Source: Bacteroides intestinalis DSM 17393 (GTDB lineage: Bacteria > Bacteroidota > Bacteroidia > Bacteroidales > Bacteroidaceae). From it: a DNA stretch of 64,000 bases. The position numbers and the translations under genes were made by a program. Location: contig NZ_ABJL02000008.1 in the NCBI RefSeq assembly GCF_000172175.1, positions 868,001-932,000 on the forward strand, given 5' to 3'. Below the pieces are notes generated by a model. The model saw only the letters and a list, made by a program, of their open reading frames with translations. It made no database searches and was not told the origin of the DNA. Position 1 is the first letter of the stretch. Each line of letters opens with the position of its first letter. Below are positions 17,769 through 27,804 of the stretch, one piece after another.

Positions 17769-19655
17769 ATGAAGCTCCATAGTTCACTCCATAAATGGCT
17801 ACTTTCACTAATATTATTAGTCGAATGCCTTTCCGTTTCTGCTAAAGAAAAAGAATACGTGTTATTCCTTAGCTCCGTCAATGCCGAAGAAGCTTGGATA
17901 CATGGTTTTCTGAATGAAATCCAAAAACGTTTTCCCTATAATAAAAACATAGAGCTACACAATTATTTTCTCACGGTCCCGGTATTAAAAAGCGAAGAAG
18001 AGGTCAGACAAGCTCAAGCTAATATATTACAGACATATCCTACTCCACCAAAAGCAGTCATAATTGTTGGCGACCCGGGATGGTTGGTCAGCGCACCTAT
18101 TTTCGATGGCCCCTGGAAAGACATCCCTGTTATTCTTTGTTATTCCCGCAAAAGGGTTCCAGCCGACCTGCAAACATTATTAAGTAAGATTCCTCTCACA
18201 GAAGAAAACAGTATTCCCATTGAGGAATTCAATAAAAACTACAATATCACTGTACTGGAACAGCCATATTACATCAAGCAAACTCTTGAACTCATCCGGC
18301 AACTTCAACCGGAAGTCAAACGAATCGCTTTCATTTCCGATAATCGCTATATCAGCGTTGTTACTCGTCAGGCAATAAAAGAGGTGATGCAAAAAGATTT
18401 TCCAAATCTGCAACTGGAGCTTTTATCCTCTGAACAAATAAGCACTGAAGAATTACTGGACACACTTACCAGCTACAAAAAAACGACCGGGGTCATCTAT
18501 TATGCCTGGCTCCGACAATATGGAAGCAATAAGAATTATTATCTATCGGACCACCTTAAAAAAATACTTCCCAGCTTCCTGGAAGTTCCGGTATTCACAT
18601 TAGCCGATTTAAACCTTCAAGAAAACTTATATGTAGGCGGGCATTATATCTCCATCCATGATTTCACGAACACAGTAATGTCTTTAATCGGGCGTATTTT
18701 ATCAGGCGAAGCCGCCTCTTCCATTCCTTATCAAAATGGTGGAATTCCACAAACTTATCTCAATTTCGCCGATCTGAAGTGGTGTAAAATTCCCGAAAAC
18801 TTATATCCGAAAGATGCAGTTTATTTCTTTCAGCCTCCTACTTTCTACCAACAATATAAAACTTATATCTGGATGACAGGCTTATTCATAGCCCTACTCA
18901 TCGCTCTGTATATTTTCTACCATATCCATTCCCAAAGACATAAAAAGGAACTCATTCAAGCTAAGGAACGTGCCGAAGAATCCGACCGGTTAAAGTCTGC
19001 TTTTCTTGCCAACATGAGTCATGAGATACGTACTCCGCTCAATGCAATTGTTGGTTTTTCCAGCATTCTTGCTGAGACAACAGACACACCGGAAAATCAT
19101 GAATACATCAGAATTATAGAAGATAACAATTACCTGTTATTACAACTCATAAACGACATCCTCGATTTGTCAAGAATAGAAGCCGGTTTACTGGACTTCT
19201 GCTACACCGATGTAGACGTAAACAGCTGTATCCGTAAACTTGAGGATACTTTCCGTTTCAGGATGCCGGCAAACGTGAAATGTGTAACAGAATTCAGTAT
19301 GAAGAAATGCTATATCCATACTGAAAAGAACCGTCTGATGCAAGTACTTGGAAATTACTTCTCCAATGCTATCAAATACACCAATCAAGGAAGCATTACC
19401 ATTGGTTATTATCCTCCCAAAAACGAAAAAATCCGTTTCTATGTACGGGATACAGGTTGTGGTATTTCCCCCGATAAACAACAAACCATTTTTCAGCGTT
19501 TTGTAAAGCTGGACAACTTCAAGCAAGGCACAGGACTCGGCTTGTCTATCTGCCAAATGATAGCAGAAAAGATGAATGCCACTGTCGGAATACATTCTGA
19601 AGTGAATAAAGGTTCCGAGTTCTGGATAGAGTTCCCTTACCAACCCGTTAATTAA
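17769..19655 (+). CDS. Orphan sensor histidine kinase with a solute-binding-like sensor domain
   Basis: 628 residues. After a signal peptide (about 1-25), residues 27-350 look like the ABC-type substrate-binding fold (VLFLSSVNAEEAWIHGFLNEI, AVIIVGDPGWLVSAPIF). One membrane span follows at about 367-388. The kinase part has the HisKA box FLANMSHEIRTPLNA with His418, the N box NYFSNAIKYT, DTGCGI and GTGLGLSI. There is no receiver domain, and no response regulator gene lies next to it. It should sense a periplasmic ligand and pass phosphate to a regulator encoded elsewhere. Neighbouring genes (nadE divergent, PerR-like downstream) give no hint of the signal. Confidence 0.9.
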   Translation: MKLHSSLHKWLLSLILLVECLSVSAKEKEYVLFLSSVNAEEAWIHGFLNEIQKRFPYNKNIELHNYFLTVPVLKSEEEVRQAQANILQTYPTPPKAVIIVGDPGWLVSAPIFDGPWKDIPVILCYSRKRVPADLQTLLSKIPLTEENSIPIEEFNKNYNITVLEQPYYIKQTLELIRQLQPEVKRIAFISDNRYISVVTRQAIKEVMQKDFPNLQLELLSSEQISTEELLDTLTSYKKTTGVIYYAWLRQYGSNKNYYLSDHLKKILPSFLEVPVFTLADLNLQENLYVGGHYISIHDFTNTVMSLIGRILSGEAASSIPYQNGGIPQTYLNFADLKWCKIPENLYPKDAVYFFQPPTFYQQYKTYIWMTGLFIALLIALYIFYHIHSQRHKKELIQAKERAEESDRLKSAFLANMSHEIRTPLNAIVGFSSILAETTDTPENHEYIRIIEDNNYLLLQLINDILDLSRIEAGLLDFCYTDVDVNSCIRKLEDTFRFRMPANVKCVTEFSMKKCYIHTEKNRLMQVLGNYFSNAIKYTNQGSITIGYYPPKNEKIRFYVRDTGCGISPDKQQTIFQRFVKLDNFKQGTGLGLSICQMIAEKMNATVGIHSEVNKGSEFWIEFPYQPVN

Positions 19656-19703
19656 AAATAGAACTACTATTAACAACAAGACAACAAAAAAGATTAGAAA
19701 TCT

Positions 19704-19734
19704 TTTGGAAAATTCAAAGAAGTCTTTATCTTTG
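19704..19734 (+). promoter_or_regulatory. Promoter of the PerR-rubrerythrin unit
   Basis: TTTG (19704-19707), 19 bp, TATCTTTG (19727-19734): a perfect match to the consensus at both boxes. The leader is about 40 nt. Confidence 0.8.
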
Positions 19735-19780
19735 CAAGCGAAATAAAAATGTAATTATTACAAGTTTGAATTAAGAAAAT

Positions 19781-20191
19781 ATGGAAATAGTAGTAGAACG
19801 ATTGCAAGGGCATAATATCAAACCTTCGGTGCAGCGCATTGCCATCATGAAATATCTTATGGAGCACCGCACGCATCCAACGGTAGACGAGATTTATACA
19901 GCACTGTCTCCTACTATACCAACGCTTTCAAAAACGACAGTTTACAACACGCTGAAAATTTTGAGCGAGCAAGGAGCTGCACAGACGCTGACCATTGATG
20001 AGCGTAACACATGTTATGATGCCGACACTACTCCACATGCACATTTCCTGTGCAAACGCTGTGGTAAAGTTTATGATCTGGCGTGTAATGACACTGTAAG
20101 ACAAGTGGTAGATACAAATATGGATGGACACGAAGTGCAGGAAATCCACTATTATTACAAAGGAATCTGTAAACAATGTAAAGAAGACTAA
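19781..20191 (+). CDS. Fur-family regulator, probably PerR-like peroxide sensor
   Basis: 136 residues. The N-terminal winged helix includes KPSVQRIAIMKYLMEHRTHPTVDEIYTAL and the recognition helix SKTTVYNTLKIL. The C-terminal metal domain has HAHFLCKRCGKVYDL and a second CxxC near the end (CKQC), giving a structural zinc site, with histidines available for the regulatory metal. Rubrerythrin follows after 52 bp on the same strand, which favours a peroxide-responsive role over iron or zinc uptake control. That assignment is inference from context; the Fur family itself is certain. Confidence 0.9.
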   Translation: MEIVVERLQGHNIKPSVQRIAIMKYLMEHRTHPTVDEIYTALSPTIPTLSKTTVYNTLKILSEQGAAQTLTIDERNTCYDADTTPHAHFLCKRCGKVYDLACNDTVRQVVDTNMDGHEVQEIHYYYKGICKQCKED

Positions 20192-20243
20192 CGTTTTATT
20201 ATAAGAACAAACGAATAACTAATTCAATTAAATCAAAAAGAAA

Positions 20244-20801
20244 ATGAAAAAATTTAGATGTACTGTATGCGGTTACGTATATGAAGGTGATGCCGCTCCT
20301 GAGAAATGCCCGTTGTGTAAAGCTCCTGCAAGCAAATTCGTAGAAGTTGTAGAAACTACAGAAGATGGTCCTCTTTCTTTTGCTGACGAACATGTAATCG
20401 GTGTAGCTAAAGGTTGTGATGACGAAATGATCAAAGACCTGAATAATCACTTCATGGGCGAATGTACAGAAGTTGGTATGTACTTGGCTATGAGCCGTCA
20501 GGCTGACCGCGAAGGTTACCCCGAAGTAGCTGAAGCTTTCAAACGTTATGCTTGGGAAGAAGCAGAACACGCTTCTAAATTCGCAGAACTGTTGGGCGAC
20601 TGTGTATGGGATACCAAAACTAACCTTGAAAAGAGAATGAATGCCGAATCTGGTGCTTGCGAAGACAAGAAGCGTATTGCTACTCGCGCAAAAGCTTTGA
20701 ATCTGGATGCTATCCATGACACTGTTCATGAAATGGCTAAAGATGAAGCTCGCCACGGTAAAGGTTTCGAAGGACTTTACAACCGTTACTTCAAGAAATA
20801 A
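20244..20801 (+). CDS. Rubrerythrin with N-terminal rubredoxin domain
   Basis: 185 residues. The order is reversed relative to classical rubrerythrin: the rubredoxin module comes first (CTVCGYVYEG and CPLCKAP, two CxxC pairs in residues 1-35). The ferritin-like diiron domain then follows with the ExxH motifs EEAEH and DEARH and a first-helix Glu. Such proteins reduce hydrogen peroxide in anaerobes using electrons from reduced rubredoxin partners, in the cytoplasm. It is probably regulated by the PerR-like protein just upstream. A terminator follows. Confidence 0.93.
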   Translation: MKKFRCTVCGYVYEGDAAPEKCPLCKAPASKFVEVVETTEDGPLSFADEHVIGVAKGCDDEMIKDLNNHFMGECTEVGMYLAMSRQADREGYPEVAEAFKRYAWEEAEHASKFAELLGDCVWDTKTNLEKRMNAESGACEDKKRIATRAKALNLDAIHDTVHEMAKDEARHGKGFEGLYNRYFKK

Positions 20802-20822
20802 TCCTTCTTAGTATTTTTAGGG

Positions 20823-20852
20823 AAAGAGGTTGCCATTTTGGTAACCTCTTTT
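20823..20852 (+). terminator. Rho-independent terminator after rubrerythrin
   Basis: AAAGAGGTTGCCA (20823-20835) pairs with TGGTAACCTCTTT (20839-20851) with one mismatch and a 3-nt loop, ending in a T run. Confidence 0.85.
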
Positions 20853-20956
20853 GCTATAATACAATCCATCCCCTCTCAAGTTATCCCACGAAATGTAACA
20901 TATCTTTTGCTATACGTTACATCCCCCTTTATAAAGGTTTTTTCCTCCATATTATG

Positions 20957-20988
20957 TTTGCGAGAATATCTGTTTTCAATTACTTTTG
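20957..20988 (+). promoter_or_regulatory. Promoter of the hybrid two-component regulator
   Basis: TTTG (20957-20960), 20 bp, TACTTTTG (20981-20988), a full consensus match. The transcript should start near 20995, so an in-frame ATG at 20954 cannot be used and the start is ATG 21017. Confidence 0.8.
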
Positions 20989-21016
20989 TATCACAATTGC
21001 TAACCCCAACGTAATC

Positions 21017-24000
21017 ATGAAAACACTATTACCCATCTTATTTCTCTTCTTTGCAGCATACGGATACGGTCAATCAGAGAAACTATTTACAGTAGACCGT
21101 GAATTATCAAACAGCAATATCAATCAAATATATCAAGCCAAAGACGGAGTTGTCTGGATAGCCACCGAAGACGGACTTAATCGCTACGATGGTGCCAAGT
21201 TCAGCGTGTACAAACATAAAGAAGAAAATGACAGTTCATTAGTGGATAACAATGTACGGATACTTTTCGAAGACAGCAAAGGGAACTTCCTGGTAGGCAC
21301 ACAACGCGGACTACAACTTTACGACCCGGCAACAGACCTCTTTAAAGAAATCCCTATCCTATACCAAACAGGAATAAACATGAGCGCACATATCAGTACG
21401 ATCCTAGAGCGAAAAAATGGAGAGTTATTAATAGGTACTTCCGGTCATGGCATTTACTCTTTAACATTAGGAGAAACAGAACCTCTTATCAAAGAGGCAC
21501 AACTACCGGTTCCCAGCTTTTTCATAACATATCTATTCGAAGACCACAACGAAAACCTATGGGTTTCTACAGAAGGCAAGGGATTATACCGTGTTGACGG
21601 ATCAGGCCAAGCCCATCACTATTTCATCGGAAAAGAGAATGCTTGGAATATTGTCACTTCTATTTGTCTGGATGAAAAAGGAAATATCTATGCCAGTAAC
21701 ATAAATAAAGGAATATTCATCTACAACCAGCAGAAAGATACTTTTACCCCTATCTCCTGCCCGATACTTCCCGACCTGCCCATCAATACAATATATGCTG
21801 CCGGACAAGGAAAAATCTATATCGGAACCATAGGTTACGGCATTAAAGTATATGACATACACACACAGAAGATAAAGGAAAGCGAGTTCAGTTTCAGTAC
21901 TTTCGATTTCAGCAAAGCCGATGTACATGCCATCACAAAAGACAAGGCAGGCAACTTATGGCTGGGTATCAATGGTAAAGGAGTAATACTTCTCCCGGCT
22001 ACAACAAATCAATTCAAATACATGGGCTACAAGTCTGCAACAACCAATAAGATCGGTTCTAACAGCATAAAAGCAATATGTAAAGACAGTGAAGGAACTT
22101 TATGGCTCGGAACTGCAAATGACGGTATATATGGTATAAAAGGAAAGAATAAACCTTCCCTGCACTTTGAGCACAAAAAAAACTCCAATTCTGTGCCGTC
22201 CACAATCCACCATATCCACCAGACAGCAGACGGCAGATTGTGGCTGGCTTCGCCTTTGGAAGGACTGGCAGAGATGGATCCCAAAACTGGCCTGTGCCGA
22301 TACTATAAATTACAGGACCATCATCAAAATGAAGTGAAAAATATATCGTATCTGACATCAGACAAGAATGGAGAACGATTATGGGTAGCCGTCATGGGCG
22401 GAGGGGTGTTTTACATAGACCTAAAAACCGGAAAAGTCAACAGATGCGATACTTTTGAAAGCGGAAAAGAATATCAGGAGAATTACAATGTACTCCACAA
22501 CCGCTGGGTAGCCTCCTTACTGTATACCCGCAACAATAAGTTATATATCGGCACATACGATGGCTTAGGATGTCTGGACGTACCCACTATGAATTTCGCC
22601 TCGACCTATGGAAAAAATAGAATATTCAGTGGCAGTATCATACTGACCCTCTTCGAAGATGAACAAGGCGACATTTGGGCAGGCACCACCAAGGGACTCA
22701 TTCATATAGACGAGAAAAGCGGAAACTCCAAAACGTATACTACACACGATGGATTGCCCAACAATACCATTTGTGCCATTCAAGGCAACAAACAACATGG
22801 ATTATGGATAAGCACCAATTACGGTATCACAAACATGGATCCGGAAACAGGTACCTTTATCAATTACTATGCAGGAAATGGATTACAAGGAAATGAATTC
22901 AGCAAAAATGCTGCCTGTACAGATGAAGATGGATATCTCATCTTTGGAGGTATCAATGGCATCACCTTTTTCCGACCAGCAGAAATCACTACAGAAGTCA
23001 AAAAGCCCGAGGTTAGAATTGCCGACTTCTACATCCATAACAAAGCTGTTAAGAAAGGCACGCGTTCCGGTAACCACGAAGTTATAGAAACAGCAGTACA
23101 AGAAGCCAGCCGATTCCATTTATGTCATAGAGACAACTCGTTCAGCATCGAATTCTCAGCTATGGAATTTTATAATCCGGAACGGATCACCTATTTTTAT
23201 TCCATGAATGGAGTCACTTGGGTGGCTTTAGCACCGGGCGTCAACAGAGTTTCTTTCAGTGATCTGGCACCGGGTACTTATCACTTCAGGATGAAAGCCA
23301 AAAACTATACAGCCTACTCGGAAGAGAAAGAAATCATCATCCAGATAGATCCGGTATGGTGGGCATCAGGTTGGGCCAAATTAATATACGTCTTATTGAC
23401 ACTATCAATCATCGGATTCATTGTGATGCAAGTGTACCATCGTTACCGCATGCATCAAAAGATGTTGCAACACATTCATTCCGAACAAATTAACGAAGCA
23501 AAACTACAGTTCTTCATTAATATTTCCCACGAAATACGAACTCCAATGTCGCTTATCATCAGTCCATTGCAACAACTGATGGCAAAAGATAAGGATGCAG
23601 AATGTAGAAAGCTCTACAATACTATACAACGGAATGCCGAACGCATCCTGCAATTGGTAAACCAATTAATGGATATCCGAAAAATAGACAAAGGACAGAT
23701 GTCCCTCATATTTAAAAAGGCTGAAATTGTTAGTTTTACCCGCAACCTGTTAGAAACCTTTGAGCAACAGACAAGGATCAAGAAACTCGATTTAAAATTC
23801 CACACCTCTGCTCCTGAAATAGAAATGTGGATAGATCCTAAGAATTTTGACAAGATCATCCTGAACCTACTGTCGAATGCATGCAAATTCACTCCTGAAA
23901 ACGGGCAAGTGGAAATCAGCCTCAACACGGGTGAGGATACCAGCCTTCCCCCCAATGCACCTCTGCGTCGATACGTCGAACTCACTGTTACGGACAGCGG

Positions 24001-25144
24001 TATCGGTATTGCTTCCACTGAACGGGAACACATATTCGAACGATTCTACCAGATACGCAACAGCCAGAACAACTCAAATGTAGGAACAGGTATCGGACTT
24101 CATCTCACGCACTCTTTAGTGGAACTGCATCACGGAAATATTCATGTGGAAGACAATGGCGAAGGAAAACCGGGTTCCCGGTTTATCATACGGCTACCGC
24201 TGGGAAACGGACACTTGAAAAAGGAAGAAATAGAAGAGACAACGACCCCCGACGCCATAATAAATATTCCGGCTACAGAACCGGCCAGCATAGCTTCCCC
24301 ACTGCTTTATGACAACGATGAAGAAGCCAACGACAAAGCCCGTGCCCGCAGTCGCCGCCATGTGCTTGTAGTAGAAGACGATGAAGAGATTCGCCACTAC
24401 ATTTGCCGTGAACTGGGCAATGATTTCTACATGACCGAATGCTGTAACGGAAAAGAAGCATTGGCATCGATATTATACCATACGCCTGATCTGATAATCA
24501 GCGACGTGATGATGCCTGAAATGGATGGGCTGACACTCTGCCGCAAGATACGGCAGAATGTGAACATCAACTATCTACCCATCATCCTGCTTACCGCCCG
24601 TACCAGCGAGGAGGATAATCTGGAAGGGTTGGATACCGGTGCTGATGCTTATCTGATGAAACCGTTCAGCATTGAATTGCTAAGAAAAACTGTCCTAAAC
24701 ATCATCCGCCGCCGGGAACAATTGCGTAATGCCTTCAGCGGCCGTCAGAATCAAGAGGAACAAATCTCAATCCCAGAAGTAAAATCTCCCGATGACCGGC
24801 TTATGGAACGTGTCATGCGCGTTATCAATGAGAATTTAAGCAATCCGGCATTAACCGTTGAAATGATCAGTACGGAAGTAGGTATCAGCCGTGTACATCT
24901 ACATCGCAAACTCAAAGGACTCACGAATCAGACTACACAACAACTCATTCGTAACTTACGTCTGAAGCAGGCAGCCTCCTTGTTGGCCGGCAAACGTCAT
25001 AATATAACAGAAGTAGCTACATTAACCGGTTTTGCGCATCCCACTTACTTCGCTACGGCATTCCGCGAAATGTATGGCATGTCACCATCAGAGTATATGG
25101 AACGCCATATAGGGCAGGATAAAACGAAAGATGGCATCTTTTGA
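21017..25144 (+). CDS. Hybrid two-component system regulator (HTCS) of the xylan locus
   Basis: 1375 residues. Order: signal peptide (about 1-20, AAYGYGQ), periplasmic two-component propeller repeats (many copies of the KDxxGNLWLGIN type, to about 680), a Y_Y_Y domain, and a membrane span about 786-806. The cytoplasmic part has HisKA with His838 in NISHEIRTPM, an ATPase domain (LNLLSNACKFTP, DSGIGI, GTGIGLHLT), a receiver with Asp1163 in ISDVMMPEMDG, and a C-terminal AraC-type DNA-binding domain (FAHPTYFATAFREMYGMSPSEYM). HTCS proteins bind an oligosaccharide in the periplasm and switch on the neighbouring susCD operon. Here the likely target is the 28-43 kb xylan operon and the GH115 gene. 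A 22-bp array overlaps the last six codons. Confidence 0.95.
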   Translation: MKTLLPILFLFFAAYGYGQSEKLFTVDRELSNSNINQIYQAKDGVVWIATEDGLNRYDGAKFSVYKHKEENDSSLVDNNVRILFEDSKGNFLVGTQRGLQLYDPATDLFKEIPILYQTGINMSAHISTILERKNGELLIGTSGHGIYSLTLGETEPLIKEAQLPVPSFFITYLFEDHNENLWVSTEGKGLYRVDGSGQAHHYFIGKENAWNIVTSICLDEKGNIYASNINKGIFIYNQQKDTFTPISCPILPDLPINTIYAAGQGKIYIGTIGYGIKVYDIHTQKIKESEFSFSTFDFSKADVHAITKDKAGNLWLGINGKGVILLPATTNQFKYMGYKSATTNKIGSNSIKAICKDSEGTLWLGTANDGIYGIKGKNKPSLHFEHKKNSNSVPSTIHHIHQTADGRLWLASPLEGLAEMDPKTGLCRYYKLQDHHQNEVKNISYLTSDKNGERLWVAVMGGGVFYIDLKTGKVNRCDTFESGKEYQENYNVLHNRWVASLLYTRNNKLYIGTYDGLGCLDVPTMNFASTYGKNRIFSGSIILTLFEDEQGDIWAGTTKGLIHIDEKSGNSKTYTTHDGLPNNTICAIQGNKQHGLWISTNYGITNMDPETGTFINYYAGNGLQGNEFSKNAACTDEDGYLIFGGINGITFFRPAEITTEVKKPEVRIADFYIHNKAVKKGTRSGNHEVIETAVQEASRFHLCHRDNSFSIEFSAMEFYNPERITYFYSMNGVTWVALAPGVNRVSFSDLAPGTYHFRMKAKNYTAYSEEKEIIIQIDPVWWASGWAKLIYVLLTLSIIGFIVMQVYHRYRMHQKMLQHIHSEQINEAKLQFFINISHEIRTPMSLIISPLQQLMAKDKDAECRKLYNTIQRNAERILQLVNQLMDIRKIDKGQMSLIFKKAEIVSFTRNLLETFEQQTRIKKLDLKFHTSAPEIEMWIDPKNFDKIILNLLSNACKFTPENGQVEISLNTGEDTSLPPNAPLRRYVELTVTDSGIGIASTEREHIFERFYQIRNSQNNSNVGTGIGLHLTHSLVELHHGNIHVEDNGEGKPGSRFIIRLPLGNGHLKKEEIEETTTPDAIINIPATEPASIASPLLYDNDEEANDKARARSRRHVLVVEDDEEIRHYICRELGNDFYMTECCNGKEALASILYHTPDLIISDVMMPEMDGLTLCRKIRQNVNINYLPIILLTARTSEEDNLEGLDTGADAYLMKPFSIELLRKTVLNIIRRREQLRNAFSGRQNQEEQISIPEVKSPDDRLMERVMRVINENLSNPALTVEMISTEVGISRVHLHRKLKGLTNQTTQQLIRNLRLKQAASLLAGKRHNITEVATLTGFAHPTYFATAFREMYGMSPSEYMERHIGQDKTKDGIF

Positions 25145-25214
25145 TATGAAAGATGCCAACTTTTGCAACAAGAAATGCCTACTTTTGATAAAAAAGATAG
25201 CATCTTTTACATAA
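25127..25214. repeat. Degenerate tandem array, exact 22-bp period (array B)
   Basis: Four 22-bp units start at 25127, 25149, 25171 and 25193. Three follow AAAGAT-N5-CTTT or a close variant, and the first holds the perfect palindrome AAAGATGGCATCTTT. Unit 1 overlaps the end of the HTCS gene (stop 25142-25144), and unit 4 ends at the base before the GH115 stop codon (25215). The array therefore fills the whole gap between two convergent genes. Confidence 0.88.
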
Positions 25215-27794
25215 CTATTTTAAAGTTCTTGTCCGAGGGCTTTCCGTTAGGTTAAGCCTACCGGGCATATCACCTCCGCAATCTACTATAATCTTATGCA
25301 ATACTATCGCCGGACTGAGAGGGCGAATGGTCAGAGTATGTACCCCGGCCTCCAGAGTGACATCAGGAAAAGTTACTTTTGACTCTATCACCCGTGCCGC
25401 TCCCGCAGGATACATTTTTGAATAACAGTTAGCCCAAGTCAGGTCTGAATTGTAATTCACGATTTGTTCTTTACCGTCATCTAAACGAATGGCATAACTA
25501 TGCCCTCCTTTAATAAAAGGTAGGGTACTATCCAATATCAGGCGTACACGCACACCGGACAAGTCAGACTTTAATCGAATTTGATAGGTCAATGAAGCAC
25601 CGGATACCGGTTTGGTATATGGCATCAGTGAAAGTCCGGAGAGTGTACGTCCCAAGTCCGGTATAACAGTCCATTGCGTACCCGGCTCCTGCATAGATGT
25701 AGCAAAACGTTCCGCTTCCATTACCACTACACCACTGTTCTCTTCATATTCATAACCACCCATTGCGATACTTCCGTTCCGGGAAATATCCACACGGGTT
25801 ACTTTCGGCATTATATTTCCTCCTTTCGGTTCATCCCATGAAGTATAGCCTATATGGGTCTGATCCATCATGTGTTTCCATTTGCCATCGGCAATATTAT
25901 TATTATAATCGGTGCATAGCTCCGCATCTCTCCGAAAGCAATACTCCACACGATCCGCCCAAGCATTGGCACGCACATCATTTTCAGCAACCAACTGCCG
26001 GTTCATGGCGGTAGCATAGTACATTTCATAAAGATTAGCCATAGCCTGCACAGGAAACAATACCAGTTCCTTATAAGCATCGCGCCTATTCTCCGGCAGC
26101 AAAGCAAACTGACGGACTGCATGTGCTTCCAATGCCAGAAACTCATCGGCCACAGCTTTAAATTCACCACTTTGCAAATTATAGGTTTCGTGATCCAGCA
26201 TCTCCGCCGTCACACGGGCGCAATACTTACAATAAAGATTTAAAATCCGAGCTGCTTCGTCAGCATATTCATTACCAAATTGCTGGCTACAAAATTTTCT
26301 TGTATAATCCATCAGGTTACCCGCATTAAAAGCATCAGGATTCCATGCCATTTTCAAGAAGAAATCCGTAGGAAACTCATTCGGTTTCAAATCACCTACA
26401 TTCAATATCCACATCTTATCCACACCATAAGCATACGTCAGATAAAGCTGTTCCCACATATGCTGGATTTGAGTCATATTCAACCACTGGTAAGCACGCG
26501 GGGCACCATGCAAATCCACATGATAGTACATACCATAACCACCGGGATGACGTTTAGCCCCCGGGGCGGGCAGACGACGAACATCTCCCCAATTGTCATC
26601 ACATAACAGAATCATTACATCATCCGGTATCTGCATACCTTGATCGTAATATTCCAGCACCTCACTATAAAGTGCCCATAATTGTGGAGTCTTAGAAGCA
26701 GGTTTTCCCGTGACTTTGGCTATGATGCTGCGCTGTTCTTTCACTATATTTTCCAACAATCTCGTATCCGTATCAGCTCCCATCGGCGCATCACCATCAC
26801 CACGCATAGCAATGGTCACCACTTCTTCTTTACCCCGCATACGCTCTATGCCTTCACGGAAAAAGCGGCCGATGCCATCTTTGTTTGTCTGATAATTCCA
26901 AGCTCCATACACTTTACGATTGCGAGCATACTCCTGATGGTTACGCGCCATAGGCTCATGGTGTGAAGTACCGATTATGATTCCCATCTCATCAGCCAAT
27001 GGACTGTTCATGGGATCATCCGCATAGAAAGCAGCACTCCACATTGCAGGCCATAGGAAGTTGGCTTTCAGACGGAGCAGCAACTCATACACATGCACGT
27101 ACATTTTACTATTGAAGCCACCATAACGTTCCGTAGTCCAACTTCCCATGCAAGGCCACTCATCATTAATAAAAATACCGCGATACTTCACTGCCGGTTC
27201 TCCATCAGTATATACACCTTTCTTTATATAGAGTTCCTCATGCCGTTCCGCCGGAACATCCGCCCACCAATACCAAGGAGACACCCCTATCTGACGGGAT
27301 AACTCATAAATGCCATAGATAGTTCCACGCTTATCACTACCGGCAATCAACAACACTTCACCCGGAAATCCTTCTATCGGATCTTTCACTGTGGTAATTA
27401 TAAACTTCTCATTCTTGCCTTTCAATTCGCGGGCATCCAGTTTCTTTGATTTCACCAAATGTTTTATGAATGGAGATTCATCAAAAGAGCCAATAAGAAT
27501 ACGTACATTTTGCCCATCCGTATTTCCCTCCCGTTTTGTATCGGTCACTAATGCAGGACGTATATCGGCCACGTTATAAAAATCCTCCTGCAAATTATGC
27601 ACAGCCGTTAATACTCCTTTATGCTCCTCATCAGCACATAAAATACTGAAACTCCTTTGTTGAGATGTTACAAGCTCCAACGTACCTTCTTCCCGAATGA
27701 AAGAGACAAACTTATCCGCCGCTTGCAAGGTCGAAACCACAGTGAAGCAAAATTGCAGGCAGACAATCCATGTTTTTAATGACATTTTCATCAT
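25215..27794 (-). CDS. GH115 alpha-glucuronidase
   Basis: 859 residues with a signal peptide (about 1-25, STLQAAD). The full GH115 layout is visible: an N-terminal alpha/beta domain (VRILIGSFDESP, GEVLLIAGSDKRGTIYGIYELSRQIGVSPWYWWADVP), then the TIM barrel with INDEWPCMGSW, GTSHHEPM, WLNMTQIQHMWEQL and MWILNVGDLKPNEFP, a helical region, and a C-terminal beta domain. GH115 enzymes remove 4-O-methyl-glucuronic acid from internal and terminal positions of xylan. It is transcribed away from the susC operon, with a promoter at 28036-28067 and a long structured leader. It should work with the GH30 enzyme encoded at 41348. Confidence 0.93.
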   Translation of the reverse strand: MMKMSLKTWIVCLQFCFTVVSTLQAADKFVSFIREEGTLELVTSQQRSFSILCADEEHKGVLTAVHNLQEDFYNVADIRPALVTDTKREGNTDGQNVRILIGSFDESPFIKHLVKSKKLDARELKGKNEKFIITTVKDPIEGFPGEVLLIAGSDKRGTIYGIYELSRQIGVSPWYWWADVPAERHEELYIKKGVYTDGEPAVKYRGIFINDEWPCMGSWTTERYGGFNSKMYVHVYELLLRLKANFLWPAMWSAAFYADDPMNSPLADEMGIIIGTSHHEPMARNHQEYARNRKVYGAWNYQTNKDGIGRFFREGIERMRGKEEVVTIAMRGDGDAPMGADTDTRLLENIVKEQRSIIAKVTGKPASKTPQLWALYSEVLEYYDQGMQIPDDVMILLCDDNWGDVRRLPAPGAKRHPGGYGMYYHVDLHGAPRAYQWLNMTQIQHMWEQLYLTYAYGVDKMWILNVGDLKPNEFPTDFFLKMAWNPDAFNAGNLMDYTRKFCSQQFGNEYADEAARILNLYCKYCARVTAEMLDHETYNLQSGEFKAVADEFLALEAHAVRQFALLPENRRDAYKELVLFPVQAMANLYEMYYATAMNRQLVAENDVRANAWADRVEYCFRRDAELCTDYNNNIADGKWKHMMDQTHIGYTSWDEPKGGNIMPKVTRVDISRNGSIAMGGYEYEENSGVVVMEAERFATSMQEPGTQWTVIPDLGRTLSGLSLMPYTKPVSGASLTYQIRLKSDLSGVRVRLILDSTLPFIKGGHSYAIRLDDGKEQIVNYNSDLTWANCYSKMYPAGAARVIESKVTFPDVTLEAGVHTLTIRPLSPAIVLHKIIVDCGGDMPGRLNLTESPRTRTLK

Positions 27795-27804
27795 ATAGAA
27801 ATAA

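Noticed and set aside
20954..21016. Upstream start (ATG 20954) for the hybrid regulator
   Set aside because: It lies before the predicted transcript start at about 20995 and places 21 residues before a normal signal peptide.
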